From: Lantana camara | Lineage: Eukaryota; Streptophyta; Magnoliopsida; Lamiales; Verbenaceae | NCBI GenBank assembly: GCA_037501455.1 | Contig: CM074860.1 | Span: forward strand, 37,582,501 to 37,646,500 | DNA length: 64,000 nucleotides | Direction of reading: 5' to 3' | Part shown: piece by piece, positions 9,083 to 20,161 of the stretch | How positions within the stretch are numbered: the first letter of the stretch is position 1 | Layout: each line of letters starts with the position of its first letter | Program-made: the position numbers and the translations under genes | The notes under the pieces: model-generated | Told to the model about the DNA's origin: nothing | The model's database searches: none | The model's input: only the letters and a program-made list of their open reading frames with translations

Positions 9083-12000
9083 TGTAACGCCCCAGTTCTG
9101 TGATTTAAGCTTGACGTATGTGGTTACTAAAGTGCGCAATTTAATTAATTATATATGATTTTTAATTATGGATTCTTTTGTTAAGTTTTATTGTTTAATT
9201 ATGAATACTTGATCATATTTGCGTATATGCTCTTGTTTGAGTGTCGTTCTTATTCGATTTGATTTCTGTTTTTCGTGGATTCTTGGCATGAGTGAATTAT
9301 GTGCTTTAAGATCATGTTTATTTGCTCGTTGCATGATTTTGTTCTTGCATGTTTGAGTTTTGTGTTCGTTTGGGTGATCGGAACCGAAAAAGGGGCTAAA
9401 GAGCATTTAGCGTACCTTGTGTTCCGGGCGGCATATCTTGAGCTCGGGAACTCGGAATCGAGTTTCGTCACCTCCATTGGATCCGAATCGACGGATCGGA
9501 GACAATGGGATAAGCCTCATATTTTTCTAAGACCAATTGGATCCTCAAATTTCAACCGGAACAAGCAACTCGAGCTTAAATTGACCGATCAAGACTATAC
9601 CTAAGTCGCGGACCTATTATTACGCACCTAGACCCTATCCATTGACCCTAGCCCACTTGCACACTCTCTCCCTCAACCTTTTTTGCCCCCAACCGACACC
9701 CTAACCCCCCACACTTAGATATTTTCAGTTTTATGGGGAGAGAAGAAGAAGAAGGAAGAAATGAAGAAGAAGAAGAAACCCTTTTTGGCCATGGGAGTTT
9801 TGAGCTCATCTCCCCACCTTTTCTTCTCCAAATTGAAAGGTAAACTCATATTTGTGTTGTGTATCACTTGGTAATCATTTTAAGTTCCATATTTCATGAT
9901 TTCTCCAAGATTTGAGCATGTTAGGGTATATGGCATGAATAGTGACGGGTTGGGAGAAATGGATGATTCTAGCTTGCTTTCTTGTGAATTCTTTTGGTAT
10001 GAAGCATGTATTTTATTCCTAACACATCATATGTGATAGGTATGAACTTAGTTTGGGTAGTGGATTAGGATCCATGACTTTGCCATTTGTGAAAAGTGAA
10101 GAGTTTGCATGAACTTGTTCCATATTCTTTCCATGCTTGATTTGTTGCATCTTTGGTTGTCTTAATGGATTGAAATGCATGAATATTTGCTACCCTAACT
10201 TACCTATGTGTGTTAATTTGATGTTTATATGGTTTAGCATGAGTTTTGCCCTGCTTGTTGGGTGTTTTTTCGCCACTGACCTGAATCCACGAGGGTGGAT
10301 TTTGCCTTTGGAAAAAATCCACAGGGGTGGATTTGAGGCAGTGGGACTGGACCAGATCCATGGGGGTGGATTTTTTCCCCATGGGGGTGGATTTTGTCCA
10401 GCCTGTTTTTGTTACTCCGATTCCTTTTTTCTTCGTTTGTTTGATCTTCCTCCACCTCTTTTATGACTTCTACACTATGCTAACATGTATTATTATGTGT
10501 TATGATTATGAAATGGAATTCATGACTTTAATTGATATGTTTTGGTCGAGCAACAAACTACTATGATATTATATGACTTAAGTGCTAATGCGTGAAATGT
10601 TAAGTACCTTCTTATAATATTTTGATATCTTAAATGATTTCTTTTGCTTCTATATTTATTATATACATTGTAAACTTCTTTATGTAGCTTCTATGAATAC
10701 TATATGGAAGTTATGAACGAATGAACTTGATAAGTCCATGTATTGAATGTACTTGAATGAATTATGTGATAAAGTGCCTTCATGACATGATTTTTACTTC
10801 ATATACATTTCTAACATGTATTATCTTGGGTATTATGAAATTTTATGATTTTTCATGGAATATTTTACGAGTTATACCTCAACGTGACTTAATTGCTCCT
10901 AATATGCGCATGCATGGATCTTGACTCTCAATGTACACCCTAATTGCTTATGTAACTCTTAGTTTATCACTTGTATGATATGTATACATGTTATACCACG
11001 TGTTATGATTATTATTTGAATTTCTCGGACTTATTGGGTATGAAATATGGAAGTTATGAACTCGAACGGATATGAACGTCTCTTGGAATGAATGAATGAC
11101 TTGTTTACACTTTAAGTAATGAATTGTGCATATGAATGTTTCCATGATACCATATCATCTCTTATGCATTCATACCATATTCATAACATTGTCGTGCGTC
11201 GTATTTGGTTCATTTGGAGTCTTGAGTCTTACGTGTACCCTCTATTGTCCTTTGTACAGTTTTCTCCAGGGCGGAGACTTGCCGGGTTCATAGGACACTT
11301 TCAAGTCCTCTTGTTTTCTTCTTGGTTTTGGTCTGTAAGGTGTAAAGGTGGGTTTCTCTTCTATTAGTTAACTGACCCTATATACTCCCAATGTGTAAAG
11401 ATTTCGGCCAAAACTATTATACATATATAGAGTCACTTTTCAAGAGTAAATATTTGCAACGTAAGCCCTTATTTTATGAACCCTACCAAATGTTTTGGCG
11501 AGAATGAAAGAATGAATGTTATGCACAGAATGGGGCCAGGGACTTGGTGTGAGTGGTGACCCGAGGAGGCATGGGCTGACGGTGAACCCTCACACTAGTC
11601 CCACCAATGAACGGCGTAACCGGACCTCGTTAGGAGTTAGCGAGTAATGGACGCTGAGTGCCATCTGGGGAGTCATGTTCCCCTTTTGGTCAATGAATGG
11701 ATGGTTCGGGCCGATCACCCAGCCATCACCCGGAGGAAGAAGGTGTAAATGTTCATGAATGTGCACAAAAGAATGTTATGCATGAATGAAAGAAAGAAAG
11801 AATGTTTAATAAACTACACGAGGTGTTGGTTGGAGATAATGCACGCCTACTCGCCAGGCCACAAAAGACCTAAAGAATGAAAATGAACGTTATAATCCCT
11901 TTTGATGACTTCTTTATCTTACCCACTTGGGAAAATGCTCAAAAACCTCATTTGGGATTATAACTTGCATGTGAATGTTAAATATTGTTGTATATGCTAT

Positions 12001-12520
12001 TTATGCCTCATTTTATACCCACCAGTTTCCTATAGAATGAACCCGGTTTGTTTTCAATTTTCTTGTAGGTTTGGGGTGCTAGGTGGGAAGTCGAGTTTGT
12101 TAAGTCTTTCGGTCAAGTCAAAGTCTGTTATTATGCATAGTGTATCATGAATTGTTTAAATTATAAAGAATATATGATTTGTATTGATTATTGCTACCAT
12201 CATGATTCTGAATAAGCTTATAGGAACAGAAAGAATCCGTAATTGAAGTTTTATGATTTTATTGATTTTCGGGATTAGGTACCTATGCTAGTTGAACCCG
12301 TTGCTCTTGGCTTATCTTGTTATATATTTATGTACATTGCTTCCGCATTGGTATTCTTTCTGTTTTATTGTATCTTTGGTTGCGAAAGTTAGTTCCCGCC
12401 TAGCTTAGCGAGTGTGTATGTCCCCGTTCGCCGTGATCTAGCTCGGGTATGGATTGTCCATTTCATATTCGGGTCTCGTCTCGGTGCGGGGGATGTGGTA
12501 CCTTGCGCTCGGGTGCTACA
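9083..12520 (+). repeat. Element A 3' LTR
   Basis: This 3438-bp copy is nearly identical to 2673-6110. Differences include one stem change in the palindrome at 9447-9466 and small compensating indels (an added G near 10040, a lost C near 11537). It ends GGGTGCTACA, followed by the target duplication. Confidence 0.95.
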
Positions 12521-12525
12521 GTTTG
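12521..12525. repeat. Target site duplication of element A (right)
   Basis: GTTTG directly follows GGGTGCTACA of the 3' LTR. The sequence then resumes B's LTR (GGTTCCAGTGGGAC), as in the intact B copy at 18658. Confidence 0.95.
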
Positions 12526-13492
12526 GGTTCCAGTGGGACTTCATGGCTCAGGTCTTCCGTTTCGTCGGTGTAAGGTGAGGTTTTAGGTTTTTGTTTTAGT
12601 TACAATGACCTATAACCCTCTGTGTTCGTTTTCAAGCCTGCATGCGATTATTCTATTATATTTATATAATAGATATATGTTTATACGATACGTTTATGAT
12701 TTTGTCATACGATTAAAGGTTTTCGAACTTTATATGTACGAGCGTATGTAAGCTTGAAATGTTTTGCAACGAGGCTATGCTCCAAACCGTGTGTCTTCAA
12801 GCTAGCTACGGATTAGGATGACACGGAGAGGTACGTTTATGGCATATGCTAAGTTGCAAGGTATGGTATGTCTAATCAGGTACGTAAGTCTGTTATGACT
12901 TGATAAGTATGATATGTAGCGAGTTATGATCTGTTATGTTATGTTCTGATATGTTGGGCCCTGGAGACTGTGGGTAAGGAACCCCGAGACGGTAACGGGC
13001 CGTCGGGTTAAGCCTGTGCATAGTCTCCATTTGAGGTATCTCGTGCGACTCAGAGAGATAGGGGTGGCGAGATATTCTTGAGACGGTGGCGTAAAACCTA
13101 CCGAGGACTCGTAGGGGATCATTACCCCTCGAGGTATGTATATGATATGGATGGTTAGGGGCGTATACACCCCTTCCATCACACGGAGTTGAGGATGTTT
13201 TGTTATGTTATGTTTTCTATTTTGATATTATGATATGGAAGTAAGGTTGGAGACTCGTACTCGCCGGGTATATGATTATGATCTGTTATGTTGATTATGA
13301 AACGGAACAGGAGCTTTCTCTTTTGATATGATACGACTAAGCTCAGTATGTTTTGGTTTGAATAAGATATGTACAAGTTTGATTTGAAAATGGTTTTGGT
13401 ATGCAAAACCCTGCTCCCGGTTCATAATCACTCTTTTGATACGTGTTCTTCTCCTTATTATGTATAGTGTGTGTGAGTACAGCCCCCTCACT

Positions 13493-13921
13493 CAGTCAGT
13501 GGACTGACCCTCGCCCCACCTATGTTTTTAGTTTGCAGGTTCAGGTTCTTGGAGTTCGAGCTAGGCGGCTTTGTGTCTTGTCTGTTGAGTCCATGTCTTT
13601 TGATCCTATATCTATTTGTTTAAGTTGTGAATCTCTGATCCGCATCCGTTTGTAATTATGTATATAGCATGTTCTGTACAGGATTATGTTTATGCTTTAA
13701 TTATATGAATTTTCGGGATAGGTTAGGACAGGGCTTGGATTAGTTGAACCCGTCTTTGTTGTATGTTTGAATTCGGGACAGGTTAGGACAGGTTCGTGGA
13801 ATTAGTTGAACCCGTTTATTTATGTTTGTTGATTAATGTTTTTGGATAGATCGTATTTTGCATCGCTTTCGCATTCAGGTTTTGCATATTTTTACTTGTA
13901 CAGGGTTAGGTACCGCTTAGC
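13493..13921 (+). ncRNA. Hairpin and long-range stem near the end of B left LTR
   Basis: A short hairpin CAGTC-AGTG-GACTG (13493-13506) precedes the acceptor-like TTTGCAG/G. GCTAGGCGG (13560-13568) can pair with CCGCTTAGC (13913-13921) with one G-U pair. The same arrangement is found in the other families. Confidence 0.55.
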
Positions 13922-14052
13922 TTAGGTTGGATTTTTCGTTTGTCACCCGTTCGCTGTGACTTGGTGAGTGTGCGGACTTTCCATTTCGTACCACGTGTCG
14001 GGTCATAGTGCGGGGGTGTGGTGGCCCATCGCTTGGGGTGCTACATCTTAAG

Positions 14053-14064
14053 TGGTATCAGAGC
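14053..14064 (+). other. Primer-binding site (tRNA-iMet) of element B
   Basis: TGGTATCAGAGC follows the LTR end with a 7-nt spacer (TCTTAAG), one base shorter than in the other families here. Confidence 0.92.
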
Positions 14065-15946
14065 TTCCAGGTTCAGAACCGGTGCTCTAGAGTCGTGTCG
14101 TGTCAGTCTAGGTTGTACGGCGTAGGAATACTTGTGCATTGCATTCGTCTGATGTGAAGTTTTGACTTCTCTGCACGAATTTGTTTGAGCTTATGTAATT
14201 GTGTGCACACTATGATTACGATTTTTGCAAATTTATCATTATTACAGTTTAAATTTTAGTAGATTACGTGTTGCATCTGCATTAATTAGGTGCTCTTAAT
14301 TGCTTTCATTACTTGACATACCCACGTACTAACCCACATGCATAGATATTTATCCAATTTATGAATTGTAGGGCGTTGGCTCGATGCAAAGAAAAATTGA
14401 AGTTGATCATGACAACACTTACCACTTTTACAAAGCTGTAAAGGAGGATTTGAAACTTCCATCTTCTGATTACTTGGATGAAAAGCAAATGAATCTCTAC
14501 AAGAATTCAACATTAGCTAGATGCGGATATTATGGAAACAGGTACCATGCATTCATAGCACGTGCATCATGTTTTGGATTAACTATAATTATTTCGACCA
14601 TTTGTTCTACGTGCGTGACTGCTTTCTTTGCTGGATACGAGTGCATGCCATTTACACCCCTAATCCTGCATGCATTAGTTTCGCGATTATATTTAGGTGA
14701 TTTCCTTATCTGTTCGAACGAGTGCTGATTTTAGTGGAAGCTGCATTGGGATTTGAATAGGGGTGGATCAAAAAGTGTACAATTGATTTAACAAAACTCA
14801 GGGTATAGGGTGGATAAAAGAAGATGTTTGTATACAAGGGAAACAAGAAATCTTTTAACTATCAAGGTGCCTTCAGGATATATATATATATACTCTACAT
14901 ACTTGGAGGTACTCAGGAGTAACATGCTTTATAAAGACGTCAAAATTTCTAACTCTGGATAACGTGAGGTAGTAATGAAGGAGTCAAGGCACTTGTACCA
15001 TTTGGAGATTCTCATGGGGAGGTCAGGTTATTGTAAAGACACCAACGAGGGCACCTATACCTGTACGAAAGGAAAAGGATAAACTATATATAAACTGCAG
15101 AATTTTGATGATGATGCCATTGAGGGCTAACTTCACAAAATATTAAGGATGGGGGACATCATTTAAACGACGGTATGTGAAGCAGGATTGTTTGAAGATT
15201 CTTCATTTATCTCTCCACGATAGTCCCGAGATATTTCACATTTGAAAGAAATGGCAATTCCCGATTACCGAGGATTCTATTAGGATTTCAAGAGACTCCA
15301 CGGATCACTATACTTTGAGAATCAAGTGAGACGGTTCAAGACCATTTGGGTACCCGAGAATCTGAGGGAATATTAAAGAATGCAAGTTTGAACGAAGGGT
15401 TGGAACCACTACCATTCAAGGATTCGATTATCCCCCTCAAGTTAAAGATTTGTCAACCTCGACTCCACTACTTCGATGAACGGTACATCGAGCATTCATG
15501 GCATTTGCACACATGCATTTCATAAGTGATTATATTTTATTTTGCTTGACATTTGTGACGACATGTAGTGCGTGATGTTGCCTTGATTGCAATAACGTGG
15601 CTAATTGATTTAATTTCTTTAACTTGGGATTTATTGTTATTGTGAACTCTTGTAAACTGAATGGATTATGTGTTTGCGTAGATTGTTCTTGCTGTAGTGT
15701 TTATAATTTCCTAATTGCTCACTAACCCTTTATGCATATACAAGTACATTGCAATCTTATTTTACAGTGATCCCATCGCGATATCCCCCTTGAGTTGTGC
15801 ATGGATGATGAATCTATACTCTAGGGACACCGATATCAGTTGTGTAAAGGTACACTATACATGCATCCCATGTTTTGCATCCAGTGGTATTTTGATGTGT
15901 GTATGTTTAAATGCTGAGTAAGTGGACTTGTGTGTTAGAGACTGGT

Positions 15947-16280
15947 TGAGATCTCTCTGTTTACGTGCTAGGGAGATGTGGGATTCTCCCTATTTATGTG
16001 ATAGAAGGATGTTGGATTCTTTCTAAATTATGTGAGCAAGAGATGCTGGATTCTCTTGGAGTTAGATATTTGGGAGATGTTGGATTCTCTCGAATCTAGG
16101 TTTTGAGAAATGCTAGATTTTCTCAAACTAGAATGTTTGGAAGATGTGGAAGTCTGCCAGACTTAGGTTGAGAGACAGGGTTCTCTCAATTCTGTGCCTG
16201 AGAGACGGGGTTCTCTCATTTGATGTGCTGGGAGACGGGGTTCTCTCTTTCTTGTGTGCTGAGAGATGTGATTCTCTCTT
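15947..16280 (+). repeat. GAGAGA hairpin array of element B
   Basis: About ten inverted repeats spaced about 30 bp apart. Examples with compensating stem changes are GGGAGAT-GTGGG-ATTCTCCC (15971-15990), CAAGAGAT-GCTGG-ATTCTCTTG (16037-16058), a TTTTGAGAAA / TTTCTCAAA unit (about 16101-16128), and GAGAGACGGGGTTCTCTC near 16200. It ends about 270 bp before the polypurine tract. Confidence 0.85.
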
Positions 16281-16553
16281 GTTTGTCGCGGCTGAGTTAT
16301 ATGTGGCTTGATGTTGGTTTGTAATCGACGAGGAAGCGACGGTATCGAGCTTTGGGTGCAGTGGCCTAGTGGGGAACCGAACGAGTTTGAAGCGACCAAC
16401 GGTCAAGTGTTTGAACAAACCTCTGTGACTACGGAATTCTGCAGGGAGTTGATGCAATCAGTGAGCGTAAACTTCACAGTCAGGGCTATAACTCTACACG
16501 ATTTCAGGAGATGGATTGAAGTATTCCAGTTCAAAGCTCTACGACTCAGTAAT

Positions 16554-16590
16554 AGGACCTGGGGACAGGTCCTTTTGAAGGAGGGGAGTT
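16554..16590 (+). other. Pre-PPT hairpin and polypurine tract of element B
   Basis: AGGACCT-GGGGAC-AGGTCCT (16554-16573) is a perfect 7-bp hairpin. The purine run GAAGGAGGGGAG (16577-16588) follows, then the right LTR at 16591. Confidence 0.85.
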
Positions 16591-19500
16591 TGTGACATCC
16601 CGCTCGTCCGACAACCTTTTTATGTGTTTAATTATGTGATTTTGTGCTTTGTGTGGCCCTATTTTGAACTCTTTAAGAGTTTAGGGGCTTGTTTATAATT
16701 GTTCTCTTTTAAGGGGTTTTTCGGTCATTTCTCGTTCGGTCGAGAGTTCGACCTTTTTGACCCTTGCTTTGCGTTCGGGGCATCGAAACGAGTCCGTAGA
16801 CTCTAAGTTTGTCCCATTCTGACTTCGTTAGCCCGTTCTTCCGACCGTTTTTGTGTACGAGGACCCGAGATATATACCCCGGATCCTCGTTTTGCGTGCC
16901 AGAACTTCAGCTACAGCCCCAGCGTCTGCCTCCAGCGATCAGGCACTATTCATGCAGTGGAGGTGTGAAAACACGCACAAGCCCGTTCTCGCTCGTTCCT
17001 CGACGGAATTCGATGAATGAATAGTCAAAGTTTATCAACTCGACGAGCTCGTCACGATGATACAAGAATCGAGACCCGAAACTCAGCGGTGGTGGCGCTA
17101 CGGCACAACAGCGGCGGCGAAACAGACACCCGCCACTTCGCCGCCTTCTTGCGGTGGTTTCCGGTGACACGCGCCTTCTACCCAGATAAAGGATATTCCG
17201 GCGCAACCCCAGTTCAAGCAGCGTGGCCAACGGTGGCCGGACGGCGCCGCACGCGCCGCCTGAACTTCGCGGCAGGCGGCGGCGCTACTGTAGCGGCTTC
17301 TTCCGCCGCTTTTCGGCGGCATTTTTCGACGAGCCTTGGTGGTTTCCGACATATTTCGACCCCCTGAACTCATTTCCGGCCTCCTTTTTGAGCGAATCGC
17401 GGCGGAGATGGCTGAACCGGCGAGTGGCGCATCGGCGGACTTTCGGCGGCGGTTTGGGACCTTTTTCCGGCCGGTTTTGGTGGTAGTTCCTTCACGGAAG
17501 TTGCTCAGAATAATGGAATATAGCGGATGGCATTGGCCCCGACTCGAGAACCGGCCGGCGGCGGCGAACCGGTGGCGGACCGGCTCTGGACCGGCGTTCC
17601 GATTTTCGGGGGACTTTTCCGGGGTTTGGCTTTGGGGCTTTCGTAGGGCTCGTTACGGGCTTTCCAACGGTATGTCCGGATTTTATTTTCGTTTAGTGTT
17701 TGTATTTAATTTCAGTTTTCGTACTAGGATTTTAGTTCGGTTTTTCGTCAACGAAGTCCAGTGTGTTTGGTATTTTCTGAAATTGGTTGAGGGCTTTTGT
17801 CAAGCAGGCCGAGCCGTACGTTTCTGTCCTTCCGGGGATTTTTCCGACCACCGGAGGCGGTATTCCGGTGGCGGCCGGTGGCTGTTCGGCCGGCTACGGT
17901 GGCGACATTCCGGTGACTTTCTGACAGTAGGTCCGTTTCGTTGTGGTGAGTCCAACGCCACTTTCTGTTCGTCAATGGGATGCCCGGTTGATTTGTTATG
18001 AATTTTTGAAGCTATTGTATTTATTTTCGTTAATTGTTTTAATTGTAATTTTCGATCTTGTATGAATTATAAATTAAAATTATGAGTTGTATGATACTTG
18101 GAATATATTATGATGTATGAAAGTTCGATTCATGATTTATGGAATTTATTTGCCTCGTTTTACGCCTATCTACTTGAGAATATTTATTTAAGGGGATGTT
18201 AATGTAATTTTTAGAAACTAATCGATTATGAAATTTTATGAAACATATGAAACGAACTAGAAAAAGATACTTCGTTTTAATTTAAATGGATTGCTTAAGC
18301 ATGCTATTTGTTAGAATATCGTAAAATCTGCCAATGTGTAATTTCTATATAAATTGTTATGTAACTCACGTTTAATTTCGTGAAACTTGGTGCATGATAT
18401 GATTTGAATTCTTAATGTCCTACTTTATTTTATGTAATTAGTGTTATGAATTTTATAAGTTATGCATCTTTTGATATGGAATATGAATTATAATATGCTC
18501 TGACTGACTTGATTGAATAGATATGGATTATATGTTGCATCAATTGTATTCGTGAGCATGGCCGTGCGTCTTTGTGGTTGTGTTTGGAGTCTGAGTCTTG
18601 TGTTCTGTGTGTGTTCAGTTGTTCAGGGGTTTTCCAGGGAGTGTCTGTCAGCTGTTTTGGTTCCAGTGGGACTTCTTGGCTCAGGTCTTCCGTTTCGTCG
18701 GTGTAAGGTGAGGTTTTAGGTTTTTGTTTTAGTTACAACGACCTATAACCCTCTGTGTTCGTTTTCAAGCCTGGATGCGATTATTCTATTATATTTATAT
18801 AATAGATATATGTTTATATGATACGTTTATGATTTTGTCATACGATTAAAGGTTTTCGAACTTTATATGTACGAGCGTATGTAAGCTTGAAATGTTTTGC
18901 AACGAGGCTATGCTCCAAACCGTGTGTCTGCAAGCTAGCTACGGATTAGGATGACACGGAGAGGTACGTTTATGGCATATGCTAAGTTGCAAGGTATGGT
19001 ATGTCTAATCAGGTACGTAAGTCTGTTATGACTTGATAAGTATGATATGTAGCGAGTTATGATCTGTTATGTTATGTTCTGATATGTTGGGCCCCGGAGA
19101 CTGTGGGTAAGGAACCCCGGGACGGTAACGGGCCGTCGGGTTAAGCCTGTGCATAGTCTCCATTTGAGGTATCTCGTGCGACTCAGGGAGATAGGGGAGG
19201 CGAGATATTCTTGAGCCTGTGGCGTAAAACCTGCCGAGGACTCGTAGGGGATCATTACCCCTCGAGGTATGTATATGATATGGATGGTTAGGGGCGTATA
19301 CACCCCTTCCATCACACAGAGTTGAGGATGTTATGTTATGTTATGTTTTCTGTTTTGATATTATGATATGGAAGTAAGGTTGGAGACCCGTACTCGCCGG
19401 GTATATGATTATGATCTGTTATGTTGATTATGAAACCGGACAGGAGCTTTCTCTTTTGATATGATACGACTAAGCTCAGTATGTTTTGGTTTGAATAAGA

Positions 19501-19770
19501 TATGTACAAGTTTGATTTGAAAATGGTTTTGGTATGCAAAACCCTGCTCCCGGTTCATAATCACTCTTTTGATACGTGTTCTGCTCCTTATTATGTATAG
19601 TGTGTGTGAGTACAACCCCCTCACTCAGTCAGTGGACTGACCCTCGCCCCACCTATGTTTTCAATTTGCAGGTTCAGGTTCTTGGAGTTCGAGCTAGGCG
19701 GCTTTGTGTCTTGTCTGTTGAGTCCATGTCTTTTGATCCTGTATCTATTTGTTTAAGTTGTGAATCTCTG
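16591..19770 (+). repeat. Element B right LTR, 3' truncated
   Basis: It begins TGTGACATCCCG and matches the left LTR through the GC-rich block, mini-exon, conserved GGGCCC block, hairpin, acceptor and GCTAGGCGG arm. It then breaks within GTGAATCTCTG near 19768. The perfect palindrome GGTCGA-GAGT-TCGACC (16738-16753) is intact here but carries one mismatch in the left LTR. The 3' arm of the long-range stem and the LTR end are missing. Confidence 0.9.
18638..18707 (+). other. Putative 70-nt mini-exon in B LTR
   Basis: It is framed by an acceptor-like TTTCCAG/GG (18637) and a donor-like GTAAG/GTGAGGTTTT (18707/18708). The cross-family block GTGCGTC...GAGTCT lies just upstream (18563-18600). In the left LTR this mini-exon is where element A inserted. 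Confidence 0.45.
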
Positions 19771-19800
19771 TTGAGTCCATATCTTTTGATCCTTTAACGT
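19705..19800. other. B/C recombination junction with filler-like duplication
   Basis: A run of about 26 bp beginning TGTTGAGTCCAT and ending TTTTGATCCT occurs at about 19714-19740 in its normal B-LTR place. It recurs with one change at about 19770-19795, immediately before C-family text (TTAACGTGCGTTTACGACC, compare 26140). The second copy sits exactly at the breakpoint. Confidence 0.8.
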
Positions 19801-20090
19801 GCGTTTACGACCTTCTGTCTCGTTTATATGCCTTGCATGATCAATCGTTGCTCTTTATATGATATGAATGCTTTGATAACATGTTGTATGATATGATATG
19901 TGTGTTATATGGAACTTGTGAATTCGTTTAGTATGATTTATGAGATTTATGGTTTAATATGAACGTATATGCATTATGTGCCAATTTGTTAAGATTGATA
20001 AGCATCACTCGCATTCATATGCATTTGCCGAGCCTCAATATGGTTCATTTTGAGTCTAAGTTTGCCTCTTGCTCTTTGTTTTACTCTTAG

Positions 20091-20161
20091 GATTGTTCCA
20101 TTGTTGAGGAGGAGGTCCTTTGGTTTGCTTTCCGTCAGTTTTGTTCGGTTTGGTCGACAAG
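20091..20161 (+). other. Putative 71-nt mini-exon in C LTR (left copy)
   Basis: Acceptor-like TACTCTTAG/G (20090) and donor-like GACAAG/GTGAGGTTTT (20161/20162). The right LTR has the same boundaries and the same 71-nt length at 26437-26507. Confidence 0.45.

Larger units (their letters stand above)
2673..12520 (+). mobile_element. Element A: complete long-LTR non-autonomous retrotransposon
   Basis: A is structurally complete: two 3438-bp LTRs (2673-6110 and 9083-12520, TGTAACGCCCC...GGGTGCTACA), a primer-binding site, a 2972-bp internal region, a polypurine tract, and a 5-bp target duplication GTTTG at 2668-2672 and 12521-12525. The LTRs have equal length and are nearly identical by eye, so the insertion looks recent. 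It sits inside B's left LTR; B's right LTR shows the empty site near 18653-18670. The interior has no gag-pol reading frame, so movement would need proteins from another element. The Ty3/gypsy assignment is inference from the tRNA-iMet primer and LTR style. Confidence 0.95.
593..14045 (+). repeat. Element B left LTR, split by element A
   Basis: There are two segments, 593-2672 and 12526-14045, about 3600 bp together. It ends GGGGTGCTACA just before a primer-binding site. The undisturbed homologous site in the right LTR (around 18653-18670) shows the sequence before A inserted. The downstream segment contains a conserved block beginning TTGGGCCC at about 12955, the terminal-repeat hairpin CAGTC-AGTG-GACTG (13493-13506), an acceptor-like TTTGCAG/G and the long-range stem arms. 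Two ATTCGGGA...TAGTTGAACCCGT units lie between the arms (about 13711-13754 and 13771-13815). Confidence 0.88.
14046..16590 (+). other. Element B internal region, non-coding
   Basis: This is 2545 bp between the LTRs. The largest plus-strand frame (14384-14728, 114 codons) has no recognised family, and its second half overlaps the conserved ATTCAT-GCACGTGCATC motif (14538-14570), so I do not call a gene. A second ATTCATGGCA motif is at 15481-15519. Around 15776-15839, GATATC and a CCCTTGAG-type arm face a near-complement and a second GATATC, as in F. The hairpin array and polypurine tract follow. Confidence 0.75.
593..19770 (+). mobile_element. Element B: long-LTR non-autonomous retrotransposon, 3' end truncated
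   Basis: B has a left LTR (593-14045, interrupted by A), a tRNA-iMet primer-binding site, a 2545-bp non-coding internal region and a right LTR that starts TGTGACATCCCG at 16591. The left LTR begins CGTGACATCC, so its first T has changed. The right LTR matches the left until about 19770 and then switches abruptly to C-family LTR sequence, so the 3' end and right target duplication are lost. Left flank is TAGCT. No gag or pol similarity is visible. B is closest to F in LTR layout: both have a GC-rich exon-like block and the GTGGTGAGT...GCCACTTTCCGTTCG junction. Confidence 0.85.

Noticed and set aside
14384..14728. 114-codon frame in B interior
   Set aside because: No similarity to a known family, and it overlaps a non-coding motif shared with A and G, where no matching frame exists.
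17336..18001. 221-codon open frame, the longest in the window
   Set aside because: It lies in the GC-rich block of B's right LTR. The left LTR copy does not keep the frame, several overlapping frames on both strands are equally open, and no protein family is recognisable.
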